Source: Pseudarthrobacter sp. Fe7 (GTDB lineage Bacteria > Actinomycetota > Actinomycetes > Actinomycetales > Micrococcaceae). Taken from it: a stretch of DNA of 64,000 nt. The notes beneath the pieces were generated by a model that was not told the DNA's origin, searched no databases, and saw only the letters and a program-made list of their open reading frames with translations. The DNA lies in the NCBI GenBank assembly GCA_024372495.1, contig CP099977.1:930001-994000 (forward strand), in the 5' to 3' direction. Shown here piece after piece: positions 19,639-29,274 of this stretch; position 1 is the stretch's first letter; the number at the start of each line of letters is the position of its first letter. The translations under genes and the position numbers were made by a program.

Positions 19639-19735
19639 GGCGCCCCCGCCGTAGCATCCAGACACACACCGCAACGCAGGCGCCCACCGCCGTAGTATCC
19701 AGACACACAGCGCAACGATGGAGCCCCCGCCCGTA
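19639..19735. repeat. 40-bp tandem repeat, about 2.4 copies, upstream of metH
   Basis: Two copies starting at 19639 and 19679 share GGCGCCC-CGCCGTAG-ATCCAGACACACA-CGCAACG with few differences; a third partial copy (GAGCCCCCGCCCGTAAC) begins near 19720. The array ends about 10 bases before the metH ATG and so occupies its leader or promoter region. The 19430-19638 sequence before it contains no gene I can support. Confidence 0.85.
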
Positions 19736-19745
19736 ACCTGTTTAA

Positions 19746-22700
19746 ATGCCTCGCTTCGCACTGGACATCGAGTCCGTCCCCCGTCCCGCCCGTTCACAGG
19801 AACTCCTGGACGCCGTGAACCACCAGGTGGTCATCGCCGACGGCGCCATGGGCACGATGCTGCAGGGCCGCGACTTGCAGATAGACACAGACTTCCAGAA
19901 CCTTGAGGGCTGCAACGAGATCCTCAACGACACCCGCCCGGACGTCATCGCGGACATCCACGACGCCTACTTCGCCACCGGCATCGACGCCGTGGAAACC
20001 AACACCTTCGGCGCCAACTGGTCCAACCTCTCCGACTACGGCATCGACCACCGCATCGAAGAACTGGCAAGAAAGGGCGCCAGGATCGCCCGCGAACGCG
20101 CCGAGGCGGCAGAAGAAACAGACGGCCGCATGCGCTGGGTCCTCGGCTCCATGGGCCCCGGCACCAAGCTCCCCAGCCTGGGCCACACCAGCTACGACTA
20201 CCTCAAGCAGACCTTCGCCCTGCAGGCCGAGGGCCTCATCGACGGCGGCGCGGACGCGTTCCTCATCGAAACCAGCCAGGACCTCCTGCAGACCAAAGCC
20301 GCCGTCAACGGCTGCAAGCAGGCCATTGTCTCCAAGGGCATCCGCCTCCCCATCTTCGTCGAGGTGACCGTCGAAACCACCGGAACCATGCTCATGGGCT
20401 CCGAAATCGGCGCCGCGCTCACCGCCCTGGAACCGCTTGGCGTCGACGCCATCGGCCTGAACTGCGCCACCGGCCCGGATGAGATGAGCGAGCACCTCCG
20501 CCACCTCGCCAAGCAGTCCACCGTAGCCATCGCCTGCATGCCCAACGCCGGCCTTCCCATCCTCGGCGCCAACGGCGCGCACTACCCGCTAACCCCCACC
20601 GAACTCGCCACCGCCCACGAACAGTTCGTGCGCGAGTTCGGCCTGGGCCTGGTGGGCGGCTGTTGCGGTACGACGCCGGAGCACATGGCCGCCGTCGTCG
20701 AACGTCTGGCGCCCTTCCGCACCAAAGCCGTGGAGACCAAAGCAGACAACGCACCGGCGAGAATCCCCGAAGAGCGCGAAGCCGGCGTCGCCTCCCTCTA
20801 CCAGCACGTGAACTTCGATCAGGAGTCCGCGTACCTGGCCATCGGTGAGCGCACCAACGCCAACGGTTCCAAAGCCTTCCGCCAGGCCATGCTCGAGGAA
20901 CGCTGGGATGACTGCGTGGACATCGCCCGCGAACAGATCCGCGTCGGCGCCCACCTGCTGGATGTCTGCGTGGACTACGTGGGCCGCGACGGCGTGGCGG
21001 ACGTCAAGGAGATCGTCTCCCGTTTCGCGTCCGCCTCCACCCTCCCGCTGGTCATCGACTCCACCGAACCCCCGGTCCTGAAAGCCGGCCTGGAACTCAT
21101 CGGCGGCCGCCCCGTGGTCAACTCTGTCAATTACGAGGACGGCGACGGCCCCAACAGCCGTTTCGCGCGCATCATGCCGCTGGTGAAGGAACACGGCACC
21201 GCCGTGATCGCCCTGACCATCAACGAAGAGGGACAGGCCCGCACCACCGAGGGCAAAGTGGCCATCGCCTCCCGCCTGATCAACTCCCTGGTGGGTGAAT
21301 GGGGCATGCGCGTCGAGGACATCATCGTCGACTGCCTTACCTTCCCGGTCGCCACCGGCCAGGAGGAAACCCGCCGGGACGGCATCGAAACCATCGAGGC
21401 CATCCGCCAGATCACCGCCAAGTACCCGGGCATCAACACCACCCTCGGCGTCTCCAACGTCTCCTTCGGCCTGAACCCGGCCGCGCGCGTCGTGCTGAAC
21501 TCCGTGTTCCTCCACGAGGCCGTCCAGGCGGGCCTGACCAGCGGCATTATCGATGCCGCCAAGATCGTGCCGCTCGCATCGCTGCCCGATGAGCAGCGCA
21601 AGGTGGCCCTGGACCTGGTCTGGGACCGCCGCGAATACGACGCCGACGGCAACACCACCTACGATCCCCTCGCCATCATGCTGGACATGTTCGCCGGCGT
21701 GGACACCGCAGCACTCAAGGACCAGCGCGCCGCCGAACTCGCCGCGCTGCCCACGGGCGCTCGGCTGGAACGGCGCATCATCGACGGCGAAGGCAAGGGC
21801 CTCGAAGCAGACCTGGACCTGGCCCGCAGCGAGGGTATGACCTCGCTGGGCATCATCAACGACCACCTGCTCGAAGGCATGAAGGTGGTGGGCGAACGCT
21901 TCGGCGCCGGTGAAATGCAGCTGCCGTTCGTGCTGCAGTCCGCCGAGGTCATGAAGAACGCCGTTGCCCTGCTCGAACCGCACATGGAGAAGTCGGACTC
22001 CTCCGGCAAGGGCACCATGGTGATCGCCACCGTCCGCGGCGACGTGCACGACATCGGCAAGAACCTGGTGGACATCATCCTCACCAACAACGGCTACAGG
22101 GTCATCAACATCGGCATCAAGCAGGGCATCGCCGAGATCATCGCCGCCGCGGAGCAGCACAACGCCGACGTCATCGGCATGTCCGGGCTCCTGGTGAAGT
22201 CCACGGTCGTGATGAAGGAAAACCTCGCGGAGCCTGCAGTCCCGCGGCCTGGCCAAGAAGTGGCCGGTGATCCTGGGCGGTGCTGCCCTGACCCGCGCCT
22301 ACGTGGAGCAGGACCTCGCGGAGCAGTTCGACGGCGTGGTCCGCTACGCCAAGGACGCCTTCGAGGGGCTGTCCCTCATGGAGCCGCTGGTCCGCGTGGC
22401 CCGCGGTGAATCGCCGGACGACGTCGGCCTGCCGCCTTTGAAGAAGCGCATCCACAAGGGCGGCGCCAAGTTCACCATCACCGAGCCCGAGGCCATGCCC
22501 GGCCGCTCCGACGTCACCGAAGACAACCCCGTGCCCGTGCCGCCGTTCTGGGGCACACGCATCGTCCGCGGCGTCTCGCTCCACGACTACTCCGCCTTCC
22601 TTGATGAGCGCGCCACCTTCATGGGGCAGTGGGGCCTCAAGCCCGGCCGCGGCGAGGACGGCGCCTCCTACGAGGAACTCGTGGAACGCGAGGGCCGGCC

Positions 22701-23392
22701 GCGACTGCGCTACTGGCTGGACCGCATCCTGGCCGAAGGCATGCTCGACGCCTCCGTCGCCTACGGCTACTTCCCCGTCGTCTCCGAGGGCGAACAGGTG
22801 GTGGTGCTGCACCACGGCGAGGATCCCGACGGCGTCCTGGGCCAGGCGGGTCTCCTCGCCCCGGACGGTGGAACAGGTGCCCCGATCGGCACCGACCGCC
22901 TGCGGTTCGACTTCCCGCGCCAGCGGCGCGACCGGCACCTCTGCCTTGCGGACTTCGTGAAGTCGCGCGAGTCCGGCCAGATCGACGTGCTCCCGGTGCA
23001 GCTGGTCACCGCCGGCTCGAAGATCGAGGAGTTCACCTCCAAAATGTTCGCGGCCAACCAGTACCGCGACTACTACGAGCTCAACGGCCTGGTCATGCAG
23101 CTCACCGAGGCACTTGCCGAGTTCTGGCACGCCCGCATCCGCAAGGAGCTCGGCTTCGGGTCCGAGGAGCCGAAGGACACGGCCGGGTACTTCAAGTTGG
23201 ACTACCGCGGTGCCCGGTTCTCCCTGGGCTACCCCGCCTGCCCTGACATGGAGGACCGCCGCAAGGTCACCGAGCCTGCTGAAGCCCGAACGCATGGGCG
23301 TCATCCTGAGCGACGAGCTCATGCTGCACCCCGAACAGTCCACCGACGCGTTCGTGTTCCACCACCCGGAGGCGAAGTACTTCAAGGTGTGA
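19746..23392 (+). CDS. metH: Cobalamin-dependent methionine synthase MetH (two assembly insertions)
   Basis: Transfers a methyl group from methyltetrahydrofolate to homocysteine via cobalamin. Domains in order: homocysteine-binding (VIADGAMGTMLQGRDL at start, zinc ligands in GLVGGCCGTTPEHM), pterin-binding (ERTNANGSKAF, then VIDSTEPPVL and TLGVSNVSFGL), cap plus cobalamin-binding (VRGDVHDIGKNL, the DxHxxG lower-ligand motif), and the SAM-activation domain (SLHDYSAFLDERATFM, RGARFSLGYPACPDM). Extra bases at AGCT sites near 22233 and 23275 split it into three frames; correction gives 1214 residues, the normal length. No riboswitch is evident, and the leader contains a tandem repeat. A putative B12 uptake system lies downstream on the opposite strand. 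Confidence 0.95.
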
Positions 23393-23401
23393 GCTGGCGC
23401 C

Positions 23402-23837
23402 TTAGTGGTTTCCGAACCGCTCCCGGGCGGTTCGAGCGGATGTGCCGAGGGCGGCGCCGATAACCTCCCACGAGTCTCCCTTCGCGCGGGCGGCGCTGAC
23501 GGCGGCCTCCAGGCTCGGCCGCGGCTTTCGCGGCAGCCGTACGGGCAGCGGCGATCCTTCGGAAGTCAGCCGCCTCCCTGTCCACGTGTGGGGCCGGATT
23601 CAGGCGAACGAGTGTTCCATCCACCCGAAGCGGCGCGGCTAAGTGCTCGACGTGCAGGACGTAACCTTCCTCGGGTGCCCGCTGGATGTAGAGGGTGAGG
23701 ACAGCCTTTCCTTCTCCGTCATCAAAGTCGACTTTTCCGTAGCTCTCGCTGGGGCCAACAGGCCACGGGCGCGGCTTTAAGCGCCATCCAGGTTCGTGAT
23801 GCGTCGGCTCGTAGGCTGGTGCTTCGCGAGGGGGCAT
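23402..23837 (-). CDS. Small protein with C-terminal HTH-like segment (frameshifted in assembly)
   Basis: Apparent N-terminal part: a beta-rich region (SYGKVDFDDGEGKAVLTLYI, then YVLHVEHLAAPLRV). At about 23513 a GAGCCTG where GAGCTG is expected breaks the frame; removing a base gives an Ala-rich helix, LEAAVSAARAKGDSWEVIGA and then LGTSARTARERFGNH, a plausible helix-turn-helix end, stop at 23402, total 144 residues. Family not recognised. It converges on metH with only 9 bases between stops. Confidence 0.65.
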
Positions 23838-23981
23838 GATGGCCGATCTCCTTCAGATTGTCTTTCACTGCGCCCCGGCGCGTAGGGCGCAGCAAGGCCA
23901 CTGTCCACGGTACGGCCGCGGTCCAGCGGGCACCCGGGTAGCCGGTACCCGAATCCCGCGACGGCATTTACGTGCGGTGGG

Positions 23982-24060
23982 CGCGGTGTCCGCTTGTTGA
24001 TGGACTACCCCGCGTGCCCGGATATGGGGGACCGCCCGCCTTAGGGTGTGAGCTGGCGCC
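23982..24060 (+). pseudogene. Remnant of a second metH 3' end
   Basis: The plus strand reads RGVRLLMDYPACPDMGDR, closely matching the MetH end RGARFSLGYPACPDMEDR at about 23208-23260. It is followed by GGTGTGAGCTGGCGCC, identical to the sequence around the real metH stop. The internal portion between these is missing. This looks like a decayed or recombined paralogous copy; its antisense supplies the last few codons of the neighbouring ECF gene. Confidence 0.7.
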
Positions 24061-26912
24061 GGTCCCCGGCGGAGCGCCCCGGTGTGGAGGAGGAGGGTTG
24101 GGCGGCCTTCGCGTCAGAGCCGGCAGTCCCCGCGGACACCGGCTTCACCCGCCGCAGCGAGGCAAGCACCGCCCGGCCCACCACGGCGATGCCTATCACC
24201 GTGGTGACGGCGCGCAGGGTGTCCCAGCCCGCCGTCGAGGTCAGCAGCGAGTAGAGCAGGAAGCTGCTGAGGTTGGTGCCCAGCGGCGCGCCCGGAACGT
24301 AGGAAATGCCGGTACCGGCGCCCACGGCGAAGGGCCAGAACCACAGGTTTAGCAGCAGCCCGAACACATAGGACGCCACCACGCCGTAGGCCGCGAGCAT
24401 CCACAGTTCGGCCCTGCCGCGCACCCGCTTGGGGAGCAGCCCGGCTCCGGCGCCCACCCACGCGCAAGCGAAAACCTGGAACGGCGTCCATGGCCCGATC
24501 CCGCCCCACAGCGCGCTGGAGACGGCGATGGTGGCGGCACCGAGCAGCAGTCCGAACCGGGCACCGAAAGCCCGGCCGGCCAGGATCAGCAGGATAAACA
24601 CCGCTTCCACGCCGCCGACGCCGGTGCTCGCCACCCGCACGGCAGAACCGACGGCAGCCAGCACGCCGAGCAGCGCCACCGTGTGTGCCGAGCGCACGGA
24701 CCCGTCCAGGGAAAGTACGACGGCGACCGCGGCCACGGGTGCGATGGCCAGGGCAATGTAGGGGGTTGCGGCGGCTGCGTCCTGGAGGAGTGCCGCGGCG
24801 AGCAAGGGCCAGCAGAACGCCGCGAGTGCGGCCAGGTTGGCTGCTGCGAGGACAGCCAGTTCGGCGCCGCGCGGCATCCGGATCCGGTGGGGATTCCTTG
24901 TGTCTCCGGCTTCTGGTTGGTCGATGGCCACTACCGGTCGAGGGCTGGCAACAGCGGGACGGGGCGACGGGACGTACTGTTCCGGAGCAGGCACAGCTTC
25001 CAGGGCTGGTGCCACGCCGTCCCGCATCGGCAGGATCCGGGCACCCAGGCCGTGGGCGAAGTCGAGGTCGTGCGTGGCGATCAGGACTGCCGCGCCGTCC
25101 TCCGCCGCAGCGCGCAGCGCCGCCGAAACCGCTGCGCGTGCGGCGGGATCGAGCCCGCGGGTGGGCTCGTCGATCAGCAGCACCTCCGGGTTGTCCATGG
25201 TCTGCAGCGCGATGGCCAGGATCCTGCGTTCGCCGGCGGAAAGGTCCCGCGGATGCTCGTGGCCGATGGGCATTCCGTCCGTTCCGCGCAGCCGGGCAAG
25301 ACGCGCAGCAGCAAACCCGGGTTCAGGCTGTACACCGTTCTTTCCACGCGCCAGCCGCCGTTCCGCCGACCGCAGCTCGCCCGCAACCGTGTCTCGGGTG
25401 AAGAGATCGTCCGACGCGTCCGGCACCAGGGCGAGCCTTCCGCCGTCGGACGTCTTCAACGTGCCCGTTACGTGACCGCCTTTGCCTTTGTTCAGCGCCA
25501 GCGCCACCAGCAGCGAGGATTTTCCGGCTCCGTTAGGTCCCACCAGGGCCACGATCTCGCCGCGGTGCAGGGTCAGGGATGCGTCGCTGACCAGCGGCGT
25601 ACCCTTCCGGAGCACCTCGAGGTGGGTTGCCGTCAGCACGGGGTCCTGGCTGTGGGCGGCGACGGTCACCGTCCGGGCCGCGGCGGGAGCAGAGGGGGCG
25701 GGCGCGGCGCCTGGCACCAGGGCACCGGCCTCGAGGGTCCACCAGGAACCAGCCACCGGCACCAGCGCCGCGGCCCGGTGCTCGGCGACGATGACGCACA
25801 CGCCGTCGTCGCGGGCCAGGGTGTCCAGGACAGCGATGACGCGGGCGCGGGCCGTGGCGTCGAGATCGGCCAGGGGCTCGTCCACCAGGAGAAGCTTGGG
25901 ATGGTCCACGACGGCGGCTGCGATGGCTACAAGCGTGGCTTCACCCGCCGAGAGGGTGCTGACGTCCCGGTCCAGCAGGGCCGTAATCCCGATCCGTTCC
26001 GCCACCGCCAGCACCCGGGTTTTCGCTGCGACAGAGGGCACGCCACGGAGTTCAAGCGCCAGGGCAATGTCGTCCCGCACACGGGTGGTGGCGAACGCTG
26101 CCCGTGGGTTCTGCAGCACGACACCCACCAGGCGCGCCGTATCGCGCGGGGGAGCGGAGGCGCGGTCAACCCCGGCAACTTGTACCGTGCCGGACAAATT
26201 GCCGCCGTCCACGTGGGAAAGGAGTCCAGCCAGGCCGCGCAGGATGGTGGACTTTCCGGAGCCTGTGGGCCCCGTGATTACCGCGACGGACCCGGCCCGC
26301 GGGGCGAACGACTCAACCCGGATGCACGTGCCGGCAATGCGGAACCGGGCGTCGCGAACCTGAAGCGGGCCGCCGTCGTCGGGCCCGGGAACGCGCAGTG
26401 CCCGGCTGCCGAAGCCGCGCAGGCTCCAGGGCCGCGGCAATGCGGCCGGCGTGCTCCAGCGTGCGCTCGAGGATTGGAACCAGGGCCCGGGGGCCGAAGC
26501 GTTCGCCCCGCAGCCGGAACGCGAGGCGCACCGAGGCCACGGCGTCGCCCAGCGCGGGGAGCGCCGCCCACGCCACAACCAGCATGCGGGCCACACCCTG
26601 CAGGGGTCCGCCCCGGGCCAGGCGGACGAAGCCGCGGGACACATCCACCCAGGCATTGAGCAGGCCGAACCCCAGGATGGTGAGAGCGATCGGCAGCGCG
26701 GACAACACCGCCGCCCACAGCCCCGGCGCGGTGACCGGGCCCAGGAACACCACATGGGCGTACGGGGCGGGAAGCCGCAGGGGCGGCAGGTCCAGGAGGA
26801 CCGGGGCGCCGGTGGCCACTCCATTGAAGAGGACCCGGTAGGCGACCCGCGCCGCGATGAACACAGCAGCGAGAACCGCTGCTGCGCGCAACGGCGCGGG
26901 CCGGAAGGTCAT
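24041..26912 (-). CDS. Single-chain ECF transporter (T-A-A'-S fusion), frameshifted in assembly; probable cobalamin uptake
   Basis: From ATG 26912 the first 160 residues form an EcfT-like membrane component (VAYRVLFNGVATGAPVLLDLPP, later VRLAFRLRGERFGPRALVP). At about 26423 an extra base at GAGCTG breaks the frame; correction gives 956 residues. Two ATPase domains follow: GPTGSGKST with LSAGEATLVA and LLLVDEPLADLD, then GPNGAGKSS with LSAGERRILA and VLLIDEPTRGLD. The C-terminal 240 residues have about six membrane segments like an S component (GGIGPWTPFQVFACAWVGAGAG). All four ECF modules are thus in one chain. Its start overlaps the stop of a DUF4430-like lipoprotein gene (ATGA), and metH is nearby, which supports vitamin B12 as substrate by inference. 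Confidence 0.82.
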
Positions 26913-27473
26913 GACGCGGGTGCTGCCGGTTCGTTGTCCACGGTGTAGAGCAGTTCAAGGCTCTCGCCGGGGTTGAGCTTGAGGCTGTCCAGGCCTTCCT
27001 GTGCGTAGGCCCACGTGCCGGCGGCGGGCTTCACCCAGAGGGCCCAGTAAGAGACAGTGTTTTTGTCATCGCACGCTTCGCGGGTGGTGCCGCCCTTGTG
27101 CTTGATTTCGAAGTCCGCGGCAGGCACGCCGTTGACGCGGCACGCGAAGCTCGTGGGGTACTTGGCGGTTCCTTCGATCTTCACGTTGGCTTTGCCCAGC
27201 ACGTCCGATGCCAGAGTGGGCCCCTCCACGGACACGCAAGAGGAGGTGTCGGCGGCGGACTGCTTCAGGACGCCCGAATCGACGACGACCTTCACCCCGG
27301 CGCAGGGGCCCGCGGAGGCAGAGGCGGCGCCGGCACTCGCTGAAGCTGACGACGCGGGTGCGGAGGAGCCTGGGCTGGTTGGTGGCCGGCGTGGAACACG
27401 CGGCGAGGGTCAGCAGGAGGCCGGCGGCGGCGAGGGAGCCCGCGGCGGCGGTGCGAAGTTTAGTCAATGTCAC
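26909..27473 (-). CDS. DUF4430/transcobalamin-like lipoprotein (frameshifted in assembly)
   Basis: Signal peptide with lipobox LAAC at residues 23-26, then a Ser/Ala-rich linker and a small beta domain (VKVVVDSGVLKQ, GTAKYPTSFACRVNGVPA, YWALWVKPAAGTWAYAQEGL, LNPGESLELLYTVDNE) resembling the DUF4430 fold found in transcobalamin-like proteins. The linker is interrupted at about 27369, where CCCAGCTCC reads CCCAGGCTCC; correction gives 187 residues. Its TGA overlaps the ATG of the ECF transporter, so the two are coupled. Probably a surface-anchored ligand-binding protein that delivers substrate to the transporter. Confidence 0.72.
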
Positions 27474-27570
27474 CTGTCAAGGGTAGGGCGTGGCCGGTCC
27501 GGAACCGATGGCCGTTCCGTTGTGTGACGCCGGTCCTCAACATGGGCAGGTGGCAGAGCAAGGAAAAGGC

Positions 27571-27602
27571 CGACGGCGGCACTCAAGCGAGTGCCGCCGT
27601 CG
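27571..27602 (-). terminator. Terminator downstream of choline/betaine operon
   Basis: Perfect 14-bp stem CGACGGCGGCACTC / GAGTGCCGCCGTCG with loop AAGC. On the minus strand it lies 18 bases after the permease stop and is followed by GGCCTTTTCCTT, a short T-rich tail. Confidence 0.8.
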
Positions 27603-27619
27603 ACCCCTGGCATGTGGTG

Positions 27620-29230
27620 CTACGCCGATTCTGTTGCCATGACCGCGTCGGCCGGCACCGCTTCCTCCGGTACGTCGTACCGCGGGTCGTTGGAGGACGG
27701 ATGGGCGGAGACGGCCGCGGCATGCTCGGCCAGCACCCCGGTTTGATGGCGGATCTTCAGGCGGTAGAGCAGGGTCCCGCCGATCACCACGGCGGCCACG
27801 AAGAACACCCCGCCCCACTGCAGGTACCACTCGAACGGCGGCACAGAGTTGTAGATCTCCGGGCGGGGCCACACCAGGTTCACCGTCATGGCGGCGCCCC
27901 ACAGGACGGCGAGGATGTTCACGGGCAGCCCCCACTTGCCCATGCAGAACCCCGGTTCGGAACCATCATCGAGGATGGGCCACTTCCTGGCGAGCCGCCT
28001 CCGCAGCAGGGGAACCGTGACCAGGAGGTAGGACAGGTAGATCAGCACGATGCTGATGCTGGACAGGATGGTGAAGATGGCCGGCTGCGTGACATTGACC
28101 AGGAGCGGCAGAACGGCCAGGACGCCAATGACGATCGCCGCTACCGTGGGGGTCCGGCGGACCGGGTCCACCTTGCTGAGCTGCCGGCTGAAGGGCAGGT
28201 TGTTGTCGCGGGCCATGGCGAACATCATGCGGATGGCGGCGGCGTGGACAGCCAGGGTGCAGACCACCACGGCAACCACGATGCAGGCCAGGAAGGCCTT
28301 GCCGAACGGGCCGCCAAGGACGGAGAGCACAATGTGCTGCAGGCCGCCGTCGGGGGAACCGATCTGTGGGTCGCTGAGGTCCGGCGCTGCCAGGATGCCG
28401 AACAGCAGGATTCCCCCGCCCAGCAGGAACGACGCCGTGACGGCGCGCAGGATGGCCTTAGGAGCGGTCTTCTTGGGGTCCTTGGTTTCCTCGCCCAGGG
28501 AGCTGGCGGTATCGAAGCCGTACATGACGTAGCCGGAGGCCATGGCGCCGATCAGGAAGACGCCGAAGAAGCCAAGGTCCTTGCCTTCACCGAAGCCGTT
28601 GGCCTGGAAGAAGACCTCCGGTCCGCGGACCACGTGCCAGCCCAGTGCCAGGATCAGCAGGACGGCGGCGATGAGCTCCACGAAGACGCCGATGCTGTTG
28701 ATCCGGGTCATCAGCTTCACGCCGAACGCGTTGATGAGGGTGGAGATGGTGATCATGATGGTGGCCAGCACCACGCCGTTCATGGCGAAGTCGTACGGGC
28801 CGGTGCCGTCGCCGACGAACTGGAAGCCCTCCCAGAGCTGGGGCAGGGTAATCTGCAGCGCCAGGGCCACGGAGCCCAGCGCCATGATGGAGGACAGCAG
28901 CAGCAGCCAGCCGGCCAGCCAGGACGACGTTCCGGAGGACAGCCGCTTGGCCCAGTTGTAGACCGAGCCGGCAACCGGGTAGCGGCCCGCCAGTTCGGCG
29001 AAACACAGTGCCACCATCAGCTGGCCGACGAACACGATGGGCCAGGACCAGGCATACGCCGGCCCGGCCATGGAAAAGCCGAAGTAGAACAGTTGGAAAA
29101 CACCGGTGAGGATGGAGATGTAGCTGACACCCGCGGCGAAGCTGGCAAACTTGCCGATGCTCCGGTCCAGGGTCTGGGTGTAGCCGAATTCATCCATGCC
29201 GCTTGAATCAATACTCTTGCTGGGTTCCAA
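27620..29230 (-). CDS. APC-superfamily amino acid/choline permease
   Basis: 536 residues with about 12 hydrophobic segments, beginning GKFASFAAGVSYISILTGVF, the conserved first helix of the ACT/GABA-permease group; FDTASSLGEETKDPKKTAPKAI is the group's loop signature. It is the last gene of a minus-strand run containing choline dehydrogenase and betaine aldehyde dehydrogenase, separated from the former by 44 bases. Choline or a related quaternary amine is therefore the likely substrate, though the family also carries GABA and amino acids. Confidence 0.82.
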   Translation of the reverse strand: MEPSKSIDSSGMDEFGYTQTLDRSIGKFASFAAGVSYISILTGVFQLFYFGFSMAGPAYAWSWPIVFVGQLMVALCFAELAGRYPVAGSVYNWAKRLSSGTSSWLAGWLLLLSSIMALGSVALALQITLPQLWEGFQFVGDGTGPYDFAMNGVVLATIMITISTLINAFGVKLMTRINSIGVFVELIAAVLLILALGWHVVRGPEVFFQANGFGEGKDLGFFGVFLIGAMASGYVMYGFDTASSLGEETKDPKKTAPKAILRAVTASFLLGGGILLFGILAAPDLSDPQIGSPDGGLQHIVLSVLGGPFGKAFLACIVVAVVVCTLAVHAAAIRMMFAMARDNNLPFSRQLSKVDPVRRTPTVAAIVIGVLAVLPLLVNVTQPAIFTILSSISIVLIYLSYLLVTVPLLRRRLARKWPILDDGSEPGFCMGKWGLPVNILAVLWGAAMTVNLVWPRPEIYNSVPPFEWYLQWGGVFFVAAVVIGGTLLYRLKIRHQTGVLAEHAAAVSAHPSSNDPRYDVPEEAVPADAVMATESA

Positions 29231-29274
29231 TACGGACTCCTAAGTCAGAAAAGCACGATGGTGGTTGCCTGGAC

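Noticed and set aside
19430..19745. Cobalamin, SAM or SAH riboswitch before metH
   Set aside because: No conserved riboswitch core can be found; the leader is mostly the 40-bp tandem repeat.
19746..23392. MetH as a split or inactivated gene
   Set aside because: Two single-base insertions at AGCT explain the frames; all four domains and their motifs are intact.
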